A DNA stretch of 64,000 bases from Kineothrix sp. IPX-CK (GCF_039134705.1 NZ_CP146256.1:1798001-1862000), one strand, 5' to 3'. Positions 8,228 to 17,714 are shown, counted from the first letter of the stretch. The notes: a model not told the origin generated them from the sequence alone. Program-made: numbers and translations.

Positions 8228-8362
8228 GGAAAGTACGTCCTATAAGATAAAAGCCCTTCGGGCAGGATGCGCAGCTGCGCGCGGAACAAAAGCTGTACTG
8301 TCGAAATATTGGGCCGCGTGAGTATGCGAAGCACACTTTTGTTCTCTTATAGTTATACAGGC
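8228..8362. other. Hairpin-rich non-coding stretch upstream of the ABC operon
   Basis: No gene seen. Contains GCCC-TTCG-GGC (around 8252-8263), the palindrome GCGCAGCTGCGC and a GAACAAAAG / CTTTTGTTC pair about 60 bp apart, so a structured RNA or a second repeat unit is possible. Confidence 0.4.
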
Positions 8363-8369
8363 TGTTCGA

Positions 8370-8398
8370 TTGACTGTCTCTTTATATTCACGTATAAT
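8370..8398 (+). promoter_or_regulatory. Sigma-A promoter of the ABC importer operon
   Basis: TTGACT (8370-8375), 17-bp spacer, TATAAT (8393-8398); start of transcription expected near 8405, about 75 bp upstream of the first gene. Confidence 0.8.
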
Positions 8399-8479
8399 AG
8401 CACATGTATGTTATTTCATGAAAAAATGTTTGTTACAGAAGTAGATTTGGATAATTAATTTATTTTTACGGAGGAAGAG

Positions 8480-10075
8480 ATGAAAAAACTATTTGTGTTA
8501 GCATCATGTCTGATGTTGTTCGCTTCTTTGACAGGCTGTAGTAAGCAGACGGAGAATTACGATATATCCGGATTAAATAATAATCAGGATAATCCCAAGG
8601 ATTCGGTCGTTATAGTCATGGGCGTCACTTCGGAGCCGGAAGCCGGATTCGATCCTGCATATGGATGGGGGGCGGGTGAGCATGTGCATGAACCATTGAT
8701 TCAAAGCACATTGACCGTTACCACTAACGATCTGCAGATTGCTTATGATTTGGCGGAGGATATTTCCGTAAGCGGTGACGGACTGCTGTGGACTGTGAAA
8801 ATCAGGGAGGACGTTTTTTTTACAGATGGGGAAAAGTTGACGGCCGAGGACGTGGCATTTACATATAATACCGTTAAAGAGGAGAGTTCCGTTAATGATT
8901 TTACGATGCTTGACAGAGCCGAGGCCACAGACGATTACACGGTAGAGTTTTGCATGTCCAGGCCCTATTCCATATGGCCCTATACAATGGCTACAGTGGG
9001 TATCGTTCCCGCACATGCATATGGACCGGATTATGGCAGTAATCCTATAGGTTCCGGACGGTATATGCTGAAGCAGTGGGACAGGGGGCAGCAAGTCATC
9101 CTGGAAGCTAATCCGGATTATTACGGCGCTGAAATTCTTATGAAAAAGGTAACGATAGTATTTATGGAGGAGGAAGCTGCTTTTGCGGCGGTCAAAGCCG
9201 GACAGGTGGATTTGGCCTATACCGCGGCTTCTTATTCAGACCAGACGGTAGACGGTTATGAATTGCTTCGCTTTGAAAGTGTGGATAACCGTGGCTTTAA
9301 TTTACCGGCGATTCCGTCAGACGGAGGGATAGGAAATGATGTTACAAGCGATATTGCTGTTAGAAAGGCTATTAACATAGGTATCGACCGCCAAAAGATG
9401 ATCGATAATGTGCTGAACGGATATGGGACGCCCGCGTATAGCGTATGTGATAAAATGCCGTGGTTCAATGCCGGCACAGCGGTGGAATATGATTTGGGCC
9501 AAGCGGTCTCAATATTGGAGGCGGCCGGTTGGATTGCGGGAGAGGACGGCATCCGTTCCAAGGACGGCCTTAAGGCCCAGATAAATCTCCTTTATCCGGC
9601 AAGTGATTCGGTCAGGCAGGCTTTGGCCGCAGAGGCGGCAAATCAGATGAAAGCACTGGGGATTGCCGTGACAATTGAGGGCGTAGGATGGGATGTGGCT
9701 TATGACAGAGCTCAAGGCGAGCCTATGACATGGGGCTGGGGCGCTCATACGCCTATGGAGTTTTATAATATTTATCATACCATGTCTGAGACGGGCCTGG
9801 CCGAGTATTCTCCTTATTCCAACGAGACGGCAGACTCCTATATGGATCAGGCGCTGGCTTGTGAGAATATGGAGGAGTCGTACGAACTATGGCAGAAAGC
9901 GCAGTGGGACGGAAGTACAGGTACTGCGGAGGATGTACCGTGGGTGTGGCTGGTAAATATAGACCATCTTTATTGGGCGAAGGAAAATCTTCAGGTCGCG
10001 AAACAGAAGATTCATCCCCATGGGCACGGCTGGTCGATTGTAAATAATGTAGACCGGTGGAGCTTTGAACAATAA
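8480..10075 (+). CDS. ABC transporter substrate-binding lipoprotein (family 5, nickel/peptide type)
   Basis: Extracytoplasmic binding protein that delivers ligand to the permeases encoded just downstream. A signal peptide ends in the lipobox LTGC (Cys20), predicting a lipid anchor. The 531-aa body is SBP family 5: GFDPAYGWG near the N terminus, GLLWTVKIREDVFFTDGEKLTAEDVAFTYN, IGSGRYMLKQW and a VAYDRAQGEPMTWGWG segment. The C terminus has the His-rich KIHPHGHGW, as in NikA/CntA-like metal or metallophore carriers. Nickel, cobalt or a peptide/opine chelate are candidates; the ligand cannot be fixed from sequence. Good ribosome site GGAGG at 8471-8475. Confidence 0.88.
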   Translation: MKKLFVLASCLMLFASLTGCSKQTENYDISGLNNNQDNPKDSVVIVMGVTSEPEAGFDPAYGWGAGEHVHEPLIQSTLTVTTNDLQIAYDLAEDISVSGDGLLWTVKIREDVFFTDGEKLTAEDVAFTYNTVKEESSVNDFTMLDRAEATDDYTVEFCMSRPYSIWPYTMATVGIVPAHAYGPDYGSNPIGSGRYMLKQWDRGQQVILEANPDYYGAEILMKKVTIVFMEEEAAFAAVKAGQVDLAYTAASYSDQTVDGYELLRFESVDNRGFNLPAIPSDGGIGNDVTSDIAVRKAINIGIDRQKMIDNVLNGYGTPAYSVCDKMPWFNAGTAVEYDLGQAVSILEAAGWIAGEDGIRSKDGLKAQINLLYPASDSVRQALAAEAANQMKALGIAVTIEGVGWDVAYDRAQGEPMTWGWGAHTPMEFYNIYHTMSETGLAEYSPYSNETADSYMDQALACENMEESYELWQKAQWDGSTGTAEDVPWVWLVNIDHLYWAKENLQVAKQKIHPHGHGWSIVNNVDRWSFEQ

Positions 10076-10076
10076 G

Positions 10077-11066
10077 ATGAAAAAGTGGGTTTGGCATATT
10101 TTTAAAAAATTTATACGGATGCTTTTATTGCTGTTGTTTGTGAGCATTGGAGCATTTCTTCTGGTATCTTTGTCCCCGGTAGATCCACTTCAGGCCAATG
10201 TCGGACAGACGGCTCTAGGTGCACTCAGTCAGGAACAAGTCATTAAGCTGGAAACGTATTGGGGAGTAAACGAGCCTCCCCTTGAGCGTTATCTGGCATG
10301 GGTAGGCGACTTTCTGCGGGGTGATATGGGTGTTTCCCTTTTGTATAGGCAGAGCGTCTCATCTGTAATCGTGCAAAAGCTGTTAAATTCTCTATTGCTC
10401 ATGATTTTCGCATGGACGATTTCCGGGGGCTTAGGCTTTGTGCTTGGAATTATGTCCGGGATGAACAGAGGGAGGATGATTGATAAGATCATTAAGGGCT
10501 ATGCCCTGCTGACGGCAAGTACCCCAGCCTTTTGGCTCGCCCTCATATTTTTACTCCTGTTTTCGGTCTGGCTTAAGCTGTTTCCCATAGGCCTGAGCGT
10601 TCCTATGGGAATGGATGCTGCGGCAGTGGGGATTTCGGATAGACTGTGGCATGCTGCCCTTCCGGCACTTACGCTGAGTGTTACCGGCATATCGAATATT
10701 ATCCTTCATACGAGAGAAAAAATGATCGATGTGATGGAGAGCGAGTATGTGCTCTTTGCTGTTGCCCGGGGCGAAAGGAAGTGGGAGATATTTAAGAACC
10801 ATGGTTTTCGCAATGTTCTTTTGCCCGCCATTACGCTGCAATTTGCCTCTGTCAGTGAAATTTTCGGAGGGTCGATTCTGGTGGAGCAGGTTTTCTCCTA
10901 TCCGGGGCTTGGTCAGGCAGCGGTAACAGCGGGGTTGGGAGGTGACATTCCGCTGCTTCTTGGAATCGCAGTTATCAGTGCAGCCATCGTGTTTGCGGGA
11001 AACTTTATTGCGGACATCCTTTATGGAGTAATTGACCCCCGAATGAGAAAGGGGGTAAGGCAATGA
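10077..11066 (+). CDS. ABC transporter permease (NikB/DppB type)
   Basis: Inner-membrane channel subunit, about 329 aa with six predicted membrane segments (first at FIRMLLLLLFVSIGAFLLVSL). Has the family EAA loop region (AVARGERKWEIFKNHGFRNVLLPAITL) that docks on the ATPases. The ATG at 10077 is one base after the upstream stop; an in-frame TTG at 10065 overlaps the upstream gene and is the alternative. Translational coupling is likely because only a distant GGTGGAG (10056-10062) is present. Confidence 0.9.
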   Translation: MKKWVWHIFKKFIRMLLLLLFVSIGAFLLVSLSPVDPLQANVGQTALGALSQEQVIKLETYWGVNEPPLERYLAWVGDFLRGDMGVSLLYRQSVSSVIVQKLLNSLLLMIFAWTISGGLGFVLGIMSGMNRGRMIDKIIKGYALLTASTPAFWLALIFLLLFSVWLKLFPIGLSVPMGMDAAAVGISDRLWHAALPALTLSVTGISNIILHTREKMIDVMESEYVLFAVARGERKWEIFKNHGFRNVLLPAITLQFASVSEIFGGSILVEQVFSYPGLGQAAVTAGLGGDIPLLLGIAVISAAIVFAGNFIADILYGVIDPRMRKGVRQ

Positions 11067-11884
11067 GGTTTCATAGACGAAAGGTCGTAGTTCTGCTGCT
11101 CGCACTTGCTGCATCATTTCTTTTTTGTATTCTCATCATGGGGTTTTTATATGGGGACGCTGCTATGGAAACCGATTTTGCACGTAAAAATCAGCCTCCG
11201 TCTTTTAGATATCCTTTCGGTACAGATTGGATGGGGCGGGATATGTTCGCCCGTACTGCGGCAGGACTTTCCATGAGTATACGAATTGGTCTGTTTACGG
11301 CGACGGTAAGCGCAGTAACCGCTTTTGTACTGGGCTCTGCGGCGGCAGTCATGGGAAAAGCAGCGGATGCGATTATCGGGTGGCTTATTGACCTTATGAT
11401 GGGGATTCCGCATATTCTTTTGCTCATTCTCATTTCTTTTGCCTGCGGAAAAGGAGTTCGAGGAGTAGTGATCGGAGTATTATGTACTCACTGGATGTCC
11501 CTGGCCAGAGTAATACGCGGAGAGGTGCTGCAGCTTAAACAAAGCGGTTATGTGCAGACTGCGGCCAAACTGGGAACCGGCAGGAGTAAAATAATAACCA
11601 TGCATATGCTTCCGCACCTGATCCCTCAATTTATGACAGGCTTGATCTTATTGTTTCCTCACGCCATATTGCATGAAGCCGGCATCACCTTTTTGGGCTT
11701 TGGCCTGCCTCCGGAACAGCCCGCAATCGGAGTCATTCTTTCGGAGAGCATTCGCTATCTGCTTACGGGGAGCTGGTGGCTTGCGTTTTTTCCGGGCGTT
11801 TCTTTGGTGTTAGTGGTTATTTTATTCGATTATATCGGCAGTATGGCAAGACGGCTTCTTGCCCCGGCAAGCGTACATGAATGA
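11063..11884 (+). CDS. ABC transporter permease (NikC/DppC type)
   Basis: Second permease of the importer, 273 aa, overlapping the first by ATGA. N-terminal segment LLALAASFLFCILIMGFLYG, then the DppC-type motif YPFGTDWMGRDMFARTAAG, and an EAA loop (QTAAKLGTGRSKIITMHMLPHLIPQF). Pairs with the NikB-like subunit. Confidence 0.9.
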   Translation: MRFHRRKVVVLLLALAASFLFCILIMGFLYGDAAMETDFARKNQPPSFRYPFGTDWMGRDMFARTAAGLSMSIRIGLFTATVSAVTAFVLGSAAAVMGKAADAIIGWLIDLMMGIPHILLLILISFACGKGVRGVVIGVLCTHWMSLARVIRGEVLQLKQSGYVQTAAKLGTGRSKIITMHMLPHLIPQFMTGLILLFPHAILHEAGITFLGFGLPPEQPAIGVILSESIRYLLTGSWWLAFFPGVSLVLVVILFDYIGSMARRLLAPASVHE

Positions 11885-11895
11885 GGAGGGAGAGG

Positions 11896-12693
11896 ATGGA
11901 GAGAATACCGGTTCTTAATGTGGAGAATTTGTCTGTTTCATTTTCACAATACATGGGAGTGTTTAGAAAAAAGCAAATACAAACGATAAAGGATTTAAAT
12001 GTCAGACTCTATCAGGGAGAAATCGTAGCAGTGGTGGGTGCCAGCGGAAGCGGTAAAAGCCTGCTCGCTCACGCCATTTTAGGGATATTGCCATATAACG
12101 CCTCTATGGGAGGCAGGATAAGCTACTGTGGAGAGCTCCTGACACAAGAGCGAGTGGAGAAGCTTCGCGGGAAGGAAATTGCTTTGGTGCCGCAAAACGT
12201 ATCCTATTTAGACCCGCTGATGAAGGTGGGGCCTCAGATACGCAAAAATGCCAAAGATAAGCTTTCAAAAGAAAGGACTCTTAATACTTTGAAGCGCTAC
12301 GGATTGACAGAGGAGACGGAAAGACTCTATCCCTTCGAGCTTTCCGGCGGCATGGCGCGAAGAGTTCTGATTTCTACAGCGGTACAGGAAAGGCCGAAGC
12401 TGGTAATTGCGGACGAGCCTACGCCCGGATTGGATGCCGCGTCGGCAAAACGCGTGATGGGACACTTTCGGGAAATCGCTGATGATAACGCGGCAGTGCT
12501 GCTCATCACTCATGACTTGGAGCTGGCAATAGAGACGGCCGACCGGATAGTAGTATTTTATGCGGGAACGACCTTGGAGGAAGTGCGGGCTTCGGATCTT
12601 GCGGAGGGGTCTAAACTATATCACCCTTATACAAGGGCACTGTGGCAGGCGATGCCCCGGAATGGAATGCATGTAGAGGAGGCAAAATTATGA
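11896..12693 (+). CDS. ABC transporter ATP-binding protein (NikD/DppD type)
   Basis: ATPase that powers the importer. Walker A GASGSGKS, Q-loop VPQN, signature ELSGGMARR, Walker B LVIADEPT, D-loop GLDA and switch His in LITHDLE are all present. The start at 11896 is preferred: AGGAGGG at 11884-11890 precedes it by 5 nt, whereas the in-frame ATG at 11881 (overlapping the previous stop) has none. A C-terminal YHPYTRALWQAMP stretch, typical of oligopeptide/nickel ATPases, is kept. Confidence 0.9.
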   Translation: MERIPVLNVENLSVSFSQYMGVFRKKQIQTIKDLNVRLYQGEIVAVVGASGSGKSLLAHAILGILPYNASMGGRISYCGELLTQERVEKLRGKEIALVPQNVSYLDPLMKVGPQIRKNAKDKLSKERTLNTLKRYGLTEETERLYPFELSGGMARRVLISTAVQERPKLVIADEPTPGLDAASAKRVMGHFREIADDNAAVLLITHDLELAIETADRIVVFYAGTTLEEVRASDLAEGSKLYHPYTRALWQAMPRNGMHVEEAKL

Positions 12694-13301
12694 TACTAAA
12701 GGGAGAGGAGCTGTCATTTTGCTATCAGGATGGCGGAAGACAGATATTGAACCGCGTTTCCCTTTCGATAGAAAGCGGCGAAATCGTAGGGCTGTGTGCG
12801 CCCGGCGGTTTCGGAAAGACTACGCTGTGTAAAATTCTTGGAGGATACGTAGAACCGGATTTTGGAACTGTCACCTTGGACGGAAGGCCGGTTCAGGATT
12901 ATCGGGGCTATTGCCCGGTGCAGATGATCTGGCAGCATCCCGAACTCGTGATCAACCCACGGCTTAAAATGTCTCAGGTGCTTGCCGAGGCCGGAGCTAT
13001 CGATGAGTGTGTGATAGAGAAGCTTGGCATTGAAACGGAGTGGATGAACCGTTATCCCATAGAGCTTTCAGGCGGAGAACTTCAACGCTTCTGCATCGCA
13101 CGGGCACTGGGGACCGGGACAAGATTTCTCCTCGCTGATGAGATCACTACGATGCTGGACTTGATTATGCAGGCTAAGATATGGAATTTTCTAAAGGAGG
13201 AGAGTGCGAAACGAAATATTGGAATGCTGGTCGTAAGTCATTCGGATGAGCTTTTGGACAGGCTCTGTTCGCGGAGGATAGATATGCAGCTTCTTTCCTG
13301 A
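12690..13301 (+). CDS. ABC transporter ATP-binding protein (NikE/DppF type), short
   Basis: Second ATPase of the importer, 203 aa. Start at ATG 12690 (AGAGGAGG 7 nt upstream, ATGA overlap with the previous gene); a GTG at 12642 is in frame but has no ribosome site. Walker A is APGGFGKTT, with Ala for the first Gly; signature ELSGGELQR, Walker B LLADEITT, D-loop MLD and switch His in SHSDEL are recognisable. It ends shortly after the H-loop, without the C-terminal tail of NikE/DppF proteins, so the pair may be functionally asymmetric. Confidence 0.88.
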   Translation: MILKGEELSFCYQDGGRQILNRVSLSIESGEIVGLCAPGGFGKTTLCKILGGYVEPDFGTVTLDGRPVQDYRGYCPVQMIWQHPELVINPRLKMSQVLAEAGAIDECVIEKLGIETEWMNRYPIELSGGELQRFCIARALGTGTRFLLADEITTMLDLIMQAKIWNFLKEESAKRNIGMLVVSHSDELLDRLCSRRIDMQLLS

Positions 13302-13303
13302 AT

Positions 13304-14392
13304 TTAAACTCTTTCCGCGCTGCTAAATGTATTTTTACCGGCACATTTGGCGCGGTAAAGGGCAGCATCCGCTTGCTGTATAAGTTTCTTTTCATTCGAT
13401 GTAGTATCCGGATAAGAAGAAATTCCAATAGAGACGGTTACTTTATAACTTTCGCCAGATTCTAATTTATGGCGGTATTCCTCCGTGTTTTTCTGAATAC
13501 GTTTTGTTATTTCCTTTGCTTCGAGTAAGTCACAATCTACCAGTATGACCATAAACTCGTCTCCCCCTCTGCGGGATACAATATCAAAGCTCCTGCAAGT
13601 TTCAAGTAAGATGTTTCCGACAATTTTTAATACTTTGTCCCCCTCAGTGTGTCCATAAATATCATTAATTGTTTTAAAATTATCGATATCAATAAACAAA
13701 ATAGAAAGCTTTTTATTCTGTTCTTTTGCTTTTTTTATGGATTTGTTTAAGGATTCGTCCAGTTGCCTGAAATTAAACAGACCGGTCAAATAATCCTTTT
13801 TTGATTCTTCATATGCTTTTTCGTATGCGATATCTTCTGTTAAAAAAGAATTTATAAGATGAAAAAGCCCTATACTCAATAAGATCACACCTACAAAATA
13901 TGAGATAACAACAGTCCCATACATATCACAGTCTAAGGTTAAAATAAAACTGATATTGCCTACGATTAATATAAGAATATTTGTATAAATCCATTTATAA
14001 GACATTTTGGTTTGTATTTTCGATATTAGAATACACCCGATTGTTATGATAAGAACTACAATTGCCGCAGTAACCGACGTAAAATTAAGACCAAAATATG
14101 CTATCCGGAAAAAATTAATAACACAGGCTGAAGTTAATGCTGAAATAGCGGAAGAATATAGAGCCATAAGTACAATGGGCAATAACCTAAAATCTATGAT
14201 TTGTGTAGGTGTAACATGTACGCTATAAATCATCAGAACAATTCCTAAAAAGCCTGCCAAAATACCTACTATAAATTTAGAAATTATTTTATCGAGTAAA
14301 TAACTTAATTTTTTGACTAAAATATTACTGATAGATATTGATGCGATCAGTATCGTTGCATTAACAAATAAATCGCTAATTATTTGAATCAT
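13304..14392 (-). CDS. Diguanylate cyclase with N-terminal membrane sensor (5TM + GGDEF)
   Basis: Makes cyclic-di-GMP from two GTP. About 170 N-terminal residues form five to six membrane segments resembling the 5TMR-LYT sensor; the GGDEF domain follows, with DYLTGLFNFRQLDE, FIDIDNFKTINDIYGH and the intact active site RRGGDEF (about residues 273-279). No RxxD inhibitory site is evident just upstream. The ATG at 14392 is chosen because GAGAGG precedes it by 6 nt; the upstream in-frame ATG at 14464 lacks a ribosome site. Convergent with the ABC operon, with a gap of only 2 bp. Confidence 0.9.
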   Translation of the reverse strand: MIQIISDLFVNATILIASISISNILVKKLSYLLDKIISKFIVGILAGFLGIVLMIYSVHVTPTQIIDFRLLPIVLMALYSSAISALTSACVINFFRIAYFGLNFTSVTAAIVVLIITIGCILISKIQTKMSYKWIYTNILILIVGNISFILTLDCDMYGTVVISYFVGVILLSIGLFHLINSFLTEDIAYEKAYEESKKDYLTGLFNFRQLDESLNKSIKKAKEQNKKLSILFIDIDNFKTINDIYGHTEGDKVLKIVGNILLETCRSFDIVSRRGGDEFMVILVDCDLLEAKEITKRIQKNTEEYRHKLESGESYKVTVSIGISSYPDTTSNEKKLIQQADAALYRAKCAGKNTFSSAERV

Positions 14393-14535
14393 TTTAACCT
14401 CTCGTTTACACAAACTTTCATGCAGATGACGTTTTACCTTAATTATAGAAGTGATATCAAACAATAATATAACAAATTGTGTAGAATAAAGCTAGTTAAA
14501 TAATATTATGCCTAAGTCGCCGGACAAAAAATTCA

Positions 14536-14565
14536 TTACCATGCAGAAGTATGACATGCTATAAT
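14536..14565 (+). promoter_or_regulatory. Promoter with overlapping inverted repeat upstream of the pirin gene
   Basis: TTACCA (14536-14541), 18 bp, TATAAT (14560-14565) with an extended TGC. ATGCTAT (14556-14562) and ATAGCAT (14568-14574) form a perfect inverted repeat across the -10, a good place for a repressor. Confidence 0.65.
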
Positions 14566-14634
14566 GGATAGCATAAGAGCATAAATTAGTTTCATGATAT
14601 CATTTATTCCAAAAACAAAAGGAGCTGGATAGTT

Positions 14635-15660
14635 ATGGAGAATAAAATCATTAGTACCGGAAAACTTGGATTTCAAATGCAGGTAAAAAATCCTTTTATT
14701 GCGTGTATGCACCACCAGGATGCTTTCCCCATGGGTAACGATCAGATGGAACCCATAGTGCCCAGTAAAGAGAAACCTGCGGGAGGGGAATTCGATCACG
14801 ATGCTCCATGGCGCATGTATTACGGAGATACTGTTCCCGGATTTCCGGTACATCCTCATCGTGGATTTGAAACAGTAACGGTAGTATTAGAAGGATTTGT
14901 CGATCATGCCGACGGCCTTGGTGCCATGGGGCGTTATGGAAACGGTGATGTTCAGTGGATGACGGCAGGTGCAGGACTCCAGCATTCTGAAATGTTTCCT
15001 CTTTTGTCCAAGACTCAGCCCAATCCTATGGAACTGTTCCAAATTTGGATCAACCTTCCTGCAAAAAGTAAGTTTGTACCTCCTCATTATAAAATGTTGT
15101 GGGATGAAGAAATTCCTGTAATCCTTCATACCGACGACAAGGGGGGAAACACGCACATCCGCCTGATTTCGGGACAGTACGGACAGACAGAGAGTCCTGA
15201 GCCCAACCCGGATTCATGGGCCGGAGATAGAAATAACCATGTTGGAATCTGGCTCATAACTATGGAACCTGGGGCAGAATTCGTTATTCCAGGCATTTCA
15301 TCTACCTTGAGCAGAATGCTGTATTATTATGCAGGCAATACAATCCAGATTGAATCAACCCCTCTTTCTTCCGGTTATTTTTCCGAACTGGCCGGCGGAA
15401 AAAGCATTCTTCTGAAAAATGGAGAAAAAACAAGCAAACTATTGCTTTTAGAGGGTGAACCTATTCAGGAACCGGTAGCTGCTTACGGCCCGTTTGTAAT
15501 GAATACTCAGGAAGAAATCATACAGGCTTATGACGATTATCACAAGACCCAGTTCGGCGGATGGCCATGGCCACAGGATGGCCCTGTGTCTCCAAGAGAA
15601 AAAGGAAGATTTGCCCTTTATGAGAATGGGAGGGAAGAAACACCTCCACAAAAGGAATAG
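14635..15660 (+). CDS. Pirin family protein
   Basis: Bicupin of the pirin family, 341 aa. The metal-binding motif of the N-terminal cupin is visible as HPHRGFETVTVVLEG, followed by TAGAGLQHSEMF with the further His and Glu ligands; the C-terminal cupin has LSRMLYYYAGN. Some pirins are quercetin dioxygenases, others redox-sensitive regulators; which applies here is unknown. Strong ribosome site AAAAGGAG. Followed 4 bp later by a transporter gene, so the two form an operon. Confidence 0.88.
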   Translation: MENKIISTGKLGFQMQVKNPFIACMHHQDAFPMGNDQMEPIVPSKEKPAGGEFDHDAPWRMYYGDTVPGFPVHPHRGFETVTVVLEGFVDHADGLGAMGRYGNGDVQWMTAGAGLQHSEMFPLLSKTQPNPMELFQIWINLPAKSKFVPPHYKMLWDEEIPVILHTDDKGGNTHIRLISGQYGQTESPEPNPDSWAGDRNNHVGIWLITMEPGAEFVIPGISSTLSRMLYYYAGNTIQIESTPLSSGYFSELAGGKSILLKNGEKTSKLLLLEGEPIQEPVAAYGPFVMNTQEEIIQAYDDYHKTQFGGWPWPQDGPVSPREKGRFALYENGREETPPQKE

Positions 15661-15664
15661 TTAA

Positions 15665-16636
15665 ATGAGCAAATTTGAAAAATACCAAACACTAATTATA
15701 TTTGCAGCCATGCCGCTCGGTCTGTTACTCGGTCAGATTGGAATAATAGAACAATATGCAGAGAATCTTGTAACTCCATTTTTGTTTGTCATGTTGTTCG
15801 GCGCTTTTTTGAATATTCCGTTAAAGGACTATCGCAAAGCATTTACTAATGTACGGTTTTCCATTACAACTATTTTAATCAACTTTGTCTGGACACCAAT
15901 ATTGGTATGGATTTTAGGAAAAATATTCCTAACCGGCTCTCCGGTCATGCAGATTGGATTTATTATGTTAATGGTCACCCCCTGTACCGACTGGTATCTG
16001 ATATTCACCAATGTGGCAAAGGGAAACGTTCCTTTATCAACGACCGTTTTACCTGTCAATCTTGTTTTCCAGATAGTGTTGCTTCCGGTTTATCTTCTGA
16101 TTTTTGGCGGAGTAACAGGTACTGTTAACATTGAAGAAGTGATAAACAGCGTGATGATCATGCTTATTTTTCCCTTTTTAATGGCGCAAATCGGGAAATG
16201 GCTGTTAAACAAGATACAAAATAGTGACAAAAAAGAAAAAATATTCAGCATATTCACTGCCTTGCAGACTATACTGCTTGCCATGGCGATTATGGCAATG
16301 TTTGCTTCAAAGGGAAAAAATCTTTTAGCAAGCTTGAATGTTGTGGCGGTATTACTTATTCCGATCGTTTTGTTCTATATTATCAATTTCATTTTAGCGC
16401 AGGGAGTAGGAAAGGGTTTTCATTATTCCTATGAAGATACAGCCAGTCTGACATTGACGACGATTGCGAAAAATTCACCGATGACACTTGGTGTAGCGCT
16501 TATGGCTTTTCCGAACGAACCGCTTATACATTTGATTATGGTGATTGAGCCGCTCATTGAACTTCCGGCAATGATGCTCATTACAAGAATGCTGCTTATC
16601 ATTCGCAAGCGGCGTCCGGTAAATACGGGAATCTGA
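15665..16636 (+). CDS. ACR3/BASS-type transporter (arsenic resistance or organic anion)
   Basis: Integral membrane protein of 323 aa with about ten hydrophobic segments, in the bile acid:sodium symporter/ACR3 superfamily. MLMVTPCTDWYLIFTNVAKGN matches the ACR3-like segment with its conserved Cys, and a NSPMTLGVAL stretch occurs near the C terminus. No arsR, arsC or other ars gene is nearby, so arsenite export is only a family-level guess. Cotranscribed with the pirin gene. Confidence 0.8.
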   Translation: MSKFEKYQTLIIFAAMPLGLLLGQIGIIEQYAENLVTPFLFVMLFGAFLNIPLKDYRKAFTNVRFSITTILINFVWTPILVWILGKIFLTGSPVMQIGFIMLMVTPCTDWYLIFTNVAKGNVPLSTTVLPVNLVFQIVLLPVYLLIFGGVTGTVNIEEVINSVMIMLIFPFLMAQIGKWLLNKIQNSDKKEKIFSIFTALQTILLAMAIMAMFASKGKNLLASLNVVAVLLIPIVLFYIINFILAQGVGKGFHYSYEDTASLTLTTIAKNSPMTLGVALMAFPNEPLIHLIMVIEPLIELPAMMLITRMLLIIRKRRPVNTGI

Positions 16637-16724
16637 CTTTCAGCCGTTTTTGAAATTCATCTCGAATATGAGCCGGTTCTATATTAGAAATTTAAGGAGA
16701 ATATAGTAGTAGTAGAGAAAAAAC

Positions 16725-17606
16725 TTATGGGACAAGACGGTTACAAGTCAATAGGGGGAATTTTTTTTTCAGGAGTTCAATGGCAAGCTCGGCTCTCATT
16801 TGGCGCAAATATTCGTAAATGGTAGTATTGAAAACCTTCTTAAAGCCTGCTTTCAGTTTGAATTCATTCAAGGCAACCATGCGTGAAAGCGAGGGGATTG
16901 AAGGTGGATCACTCATTTGTTCTCTCAGAATAGAGGGAATACTACGGATTTGCTGAATATCAAATTTACTCAGCGTAACATTTGGGTGTGTGCGCTCTGC
17001 ATCACACAAACTGATAAGGTGTGCGGCGATAGCATAAATATTACTTTTTATAAATAGCTTTTTTGCAGTTTCCTTATAAGAGGAGTGGAGCATTTCCGCA
17101 AGAATAGGATAAAGTTCGTGCATAAAAGCCTGTTCGTCAAAGCTTTGGATAGTCTTTATAACATCAAAATATTGATCTGCATTATATTTCTCTGAGCAAT
17201 TGAGAAAAAATTCTTTAAATAAAATAACATTGACCGCATATATCGGCTTACCCGCTTTGCACACGCCATAAACAATACTATCTGAAGGAAGCGAACAACT
17301 TGTCCTCCAAGAATGTATATCTGAATCTGATCTATCAATCATGTTTTCACGGCATGAGTCAATTTCCACATAGGACATACCAATATAAGTATTCTCATCT
17401 TGTGTATAGGACATATCAATATCCAGTTTTGTTTGGGCATTGGTGATCCAGACCTGATATTTACCCGGAGAGTGAAACAATTCAAAAAAACCTTCACCAA
17501 TTTCCTGCGGCAATGTGTACCGGATATAATCGGATTCCATAGATTCTTTTATACCGAAGTAATGCTCTAAATAGGTCATATACTGTTTAATTCCGCAAAT
17601 TTCCAT
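16725..17606 (-). CDS. AraC-family regulator, C-terminally truncated
   Basis: 293 aa. The N-terminal three quarters is a ligand-sensing region like those of regulators beside siderophore-type transporters; the C terminus has the first HTH of an AraC domain (PPSIPSLSRMVALNEFKLKAGFKKVFNTTIYEYLRQMR shortened here to its signature pattern). It stops after AELAIELLKKK, just where the second HTH should begin. An A9 run (16761-16769 on the complementary strand) sits at the break. The other two frames also stop at once, so this is a loss of sequence rather than a simple frameshift. Divergent from the ABC pair it probably controlled. Confidence 0.8.
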   Translation of the reverse strand: MEICGIKQYMTYLEHYFGIKESMESDYIRYTLPQEIGEGFFELFHSPGKYQVWITNAQTKLDIDMSYTQDENTYIGMSYVEIDSCRENMIDRSDSDIHSWRTSCSLPSDSIVYGVCKAGKPIYAVNVILFKEFFLNCSEKYNADQYFDVIKTIQSFDEQAFMHELYPILAEMLHSSYKETAKKLFIKSNIYAIAAHLISLCDAERTHPNVTLSKFDIQQIRSIPSILREQMSDPPSIPSLSRMVALNEFKLKAGFKKVFNTTIYEYLRQMRAELAIELLKKKFPLLTCNRLVP

Positions 17607-17685
17607 AATAACAATCTACCTCCCATTTTTATTTGAACCAAAAGGAGCCTTTTGCGAACATGCGGGAATCCTTGCTCCGATCGTA

Positions 17686-17714
17686 TTGAAAAGTTTATAT
17701 TGTCTTTCTATACT
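17686..17714 (+). promoter_or_regulatory. Sigma-A promoter of the ABC pair
   Basis: TTGAAA (17686-17691), 17 bp, TATACT (17709-17714) in the 185-bp divergent region between the AraC-type gene and the transporter genes. Confidence 0.7.

Noticed and set aside
9753-10147. Minus-strand frames opposite the ABC binding protein
   Set aside because: Overlap conserved coding sequence and show no family resemblance.
16761-16769. Simple frameshift in the AraC gene at the A9 run
   Set aside because: Both other frames reach a stop within about a dozen codons and no second HTH is encoded downstream.
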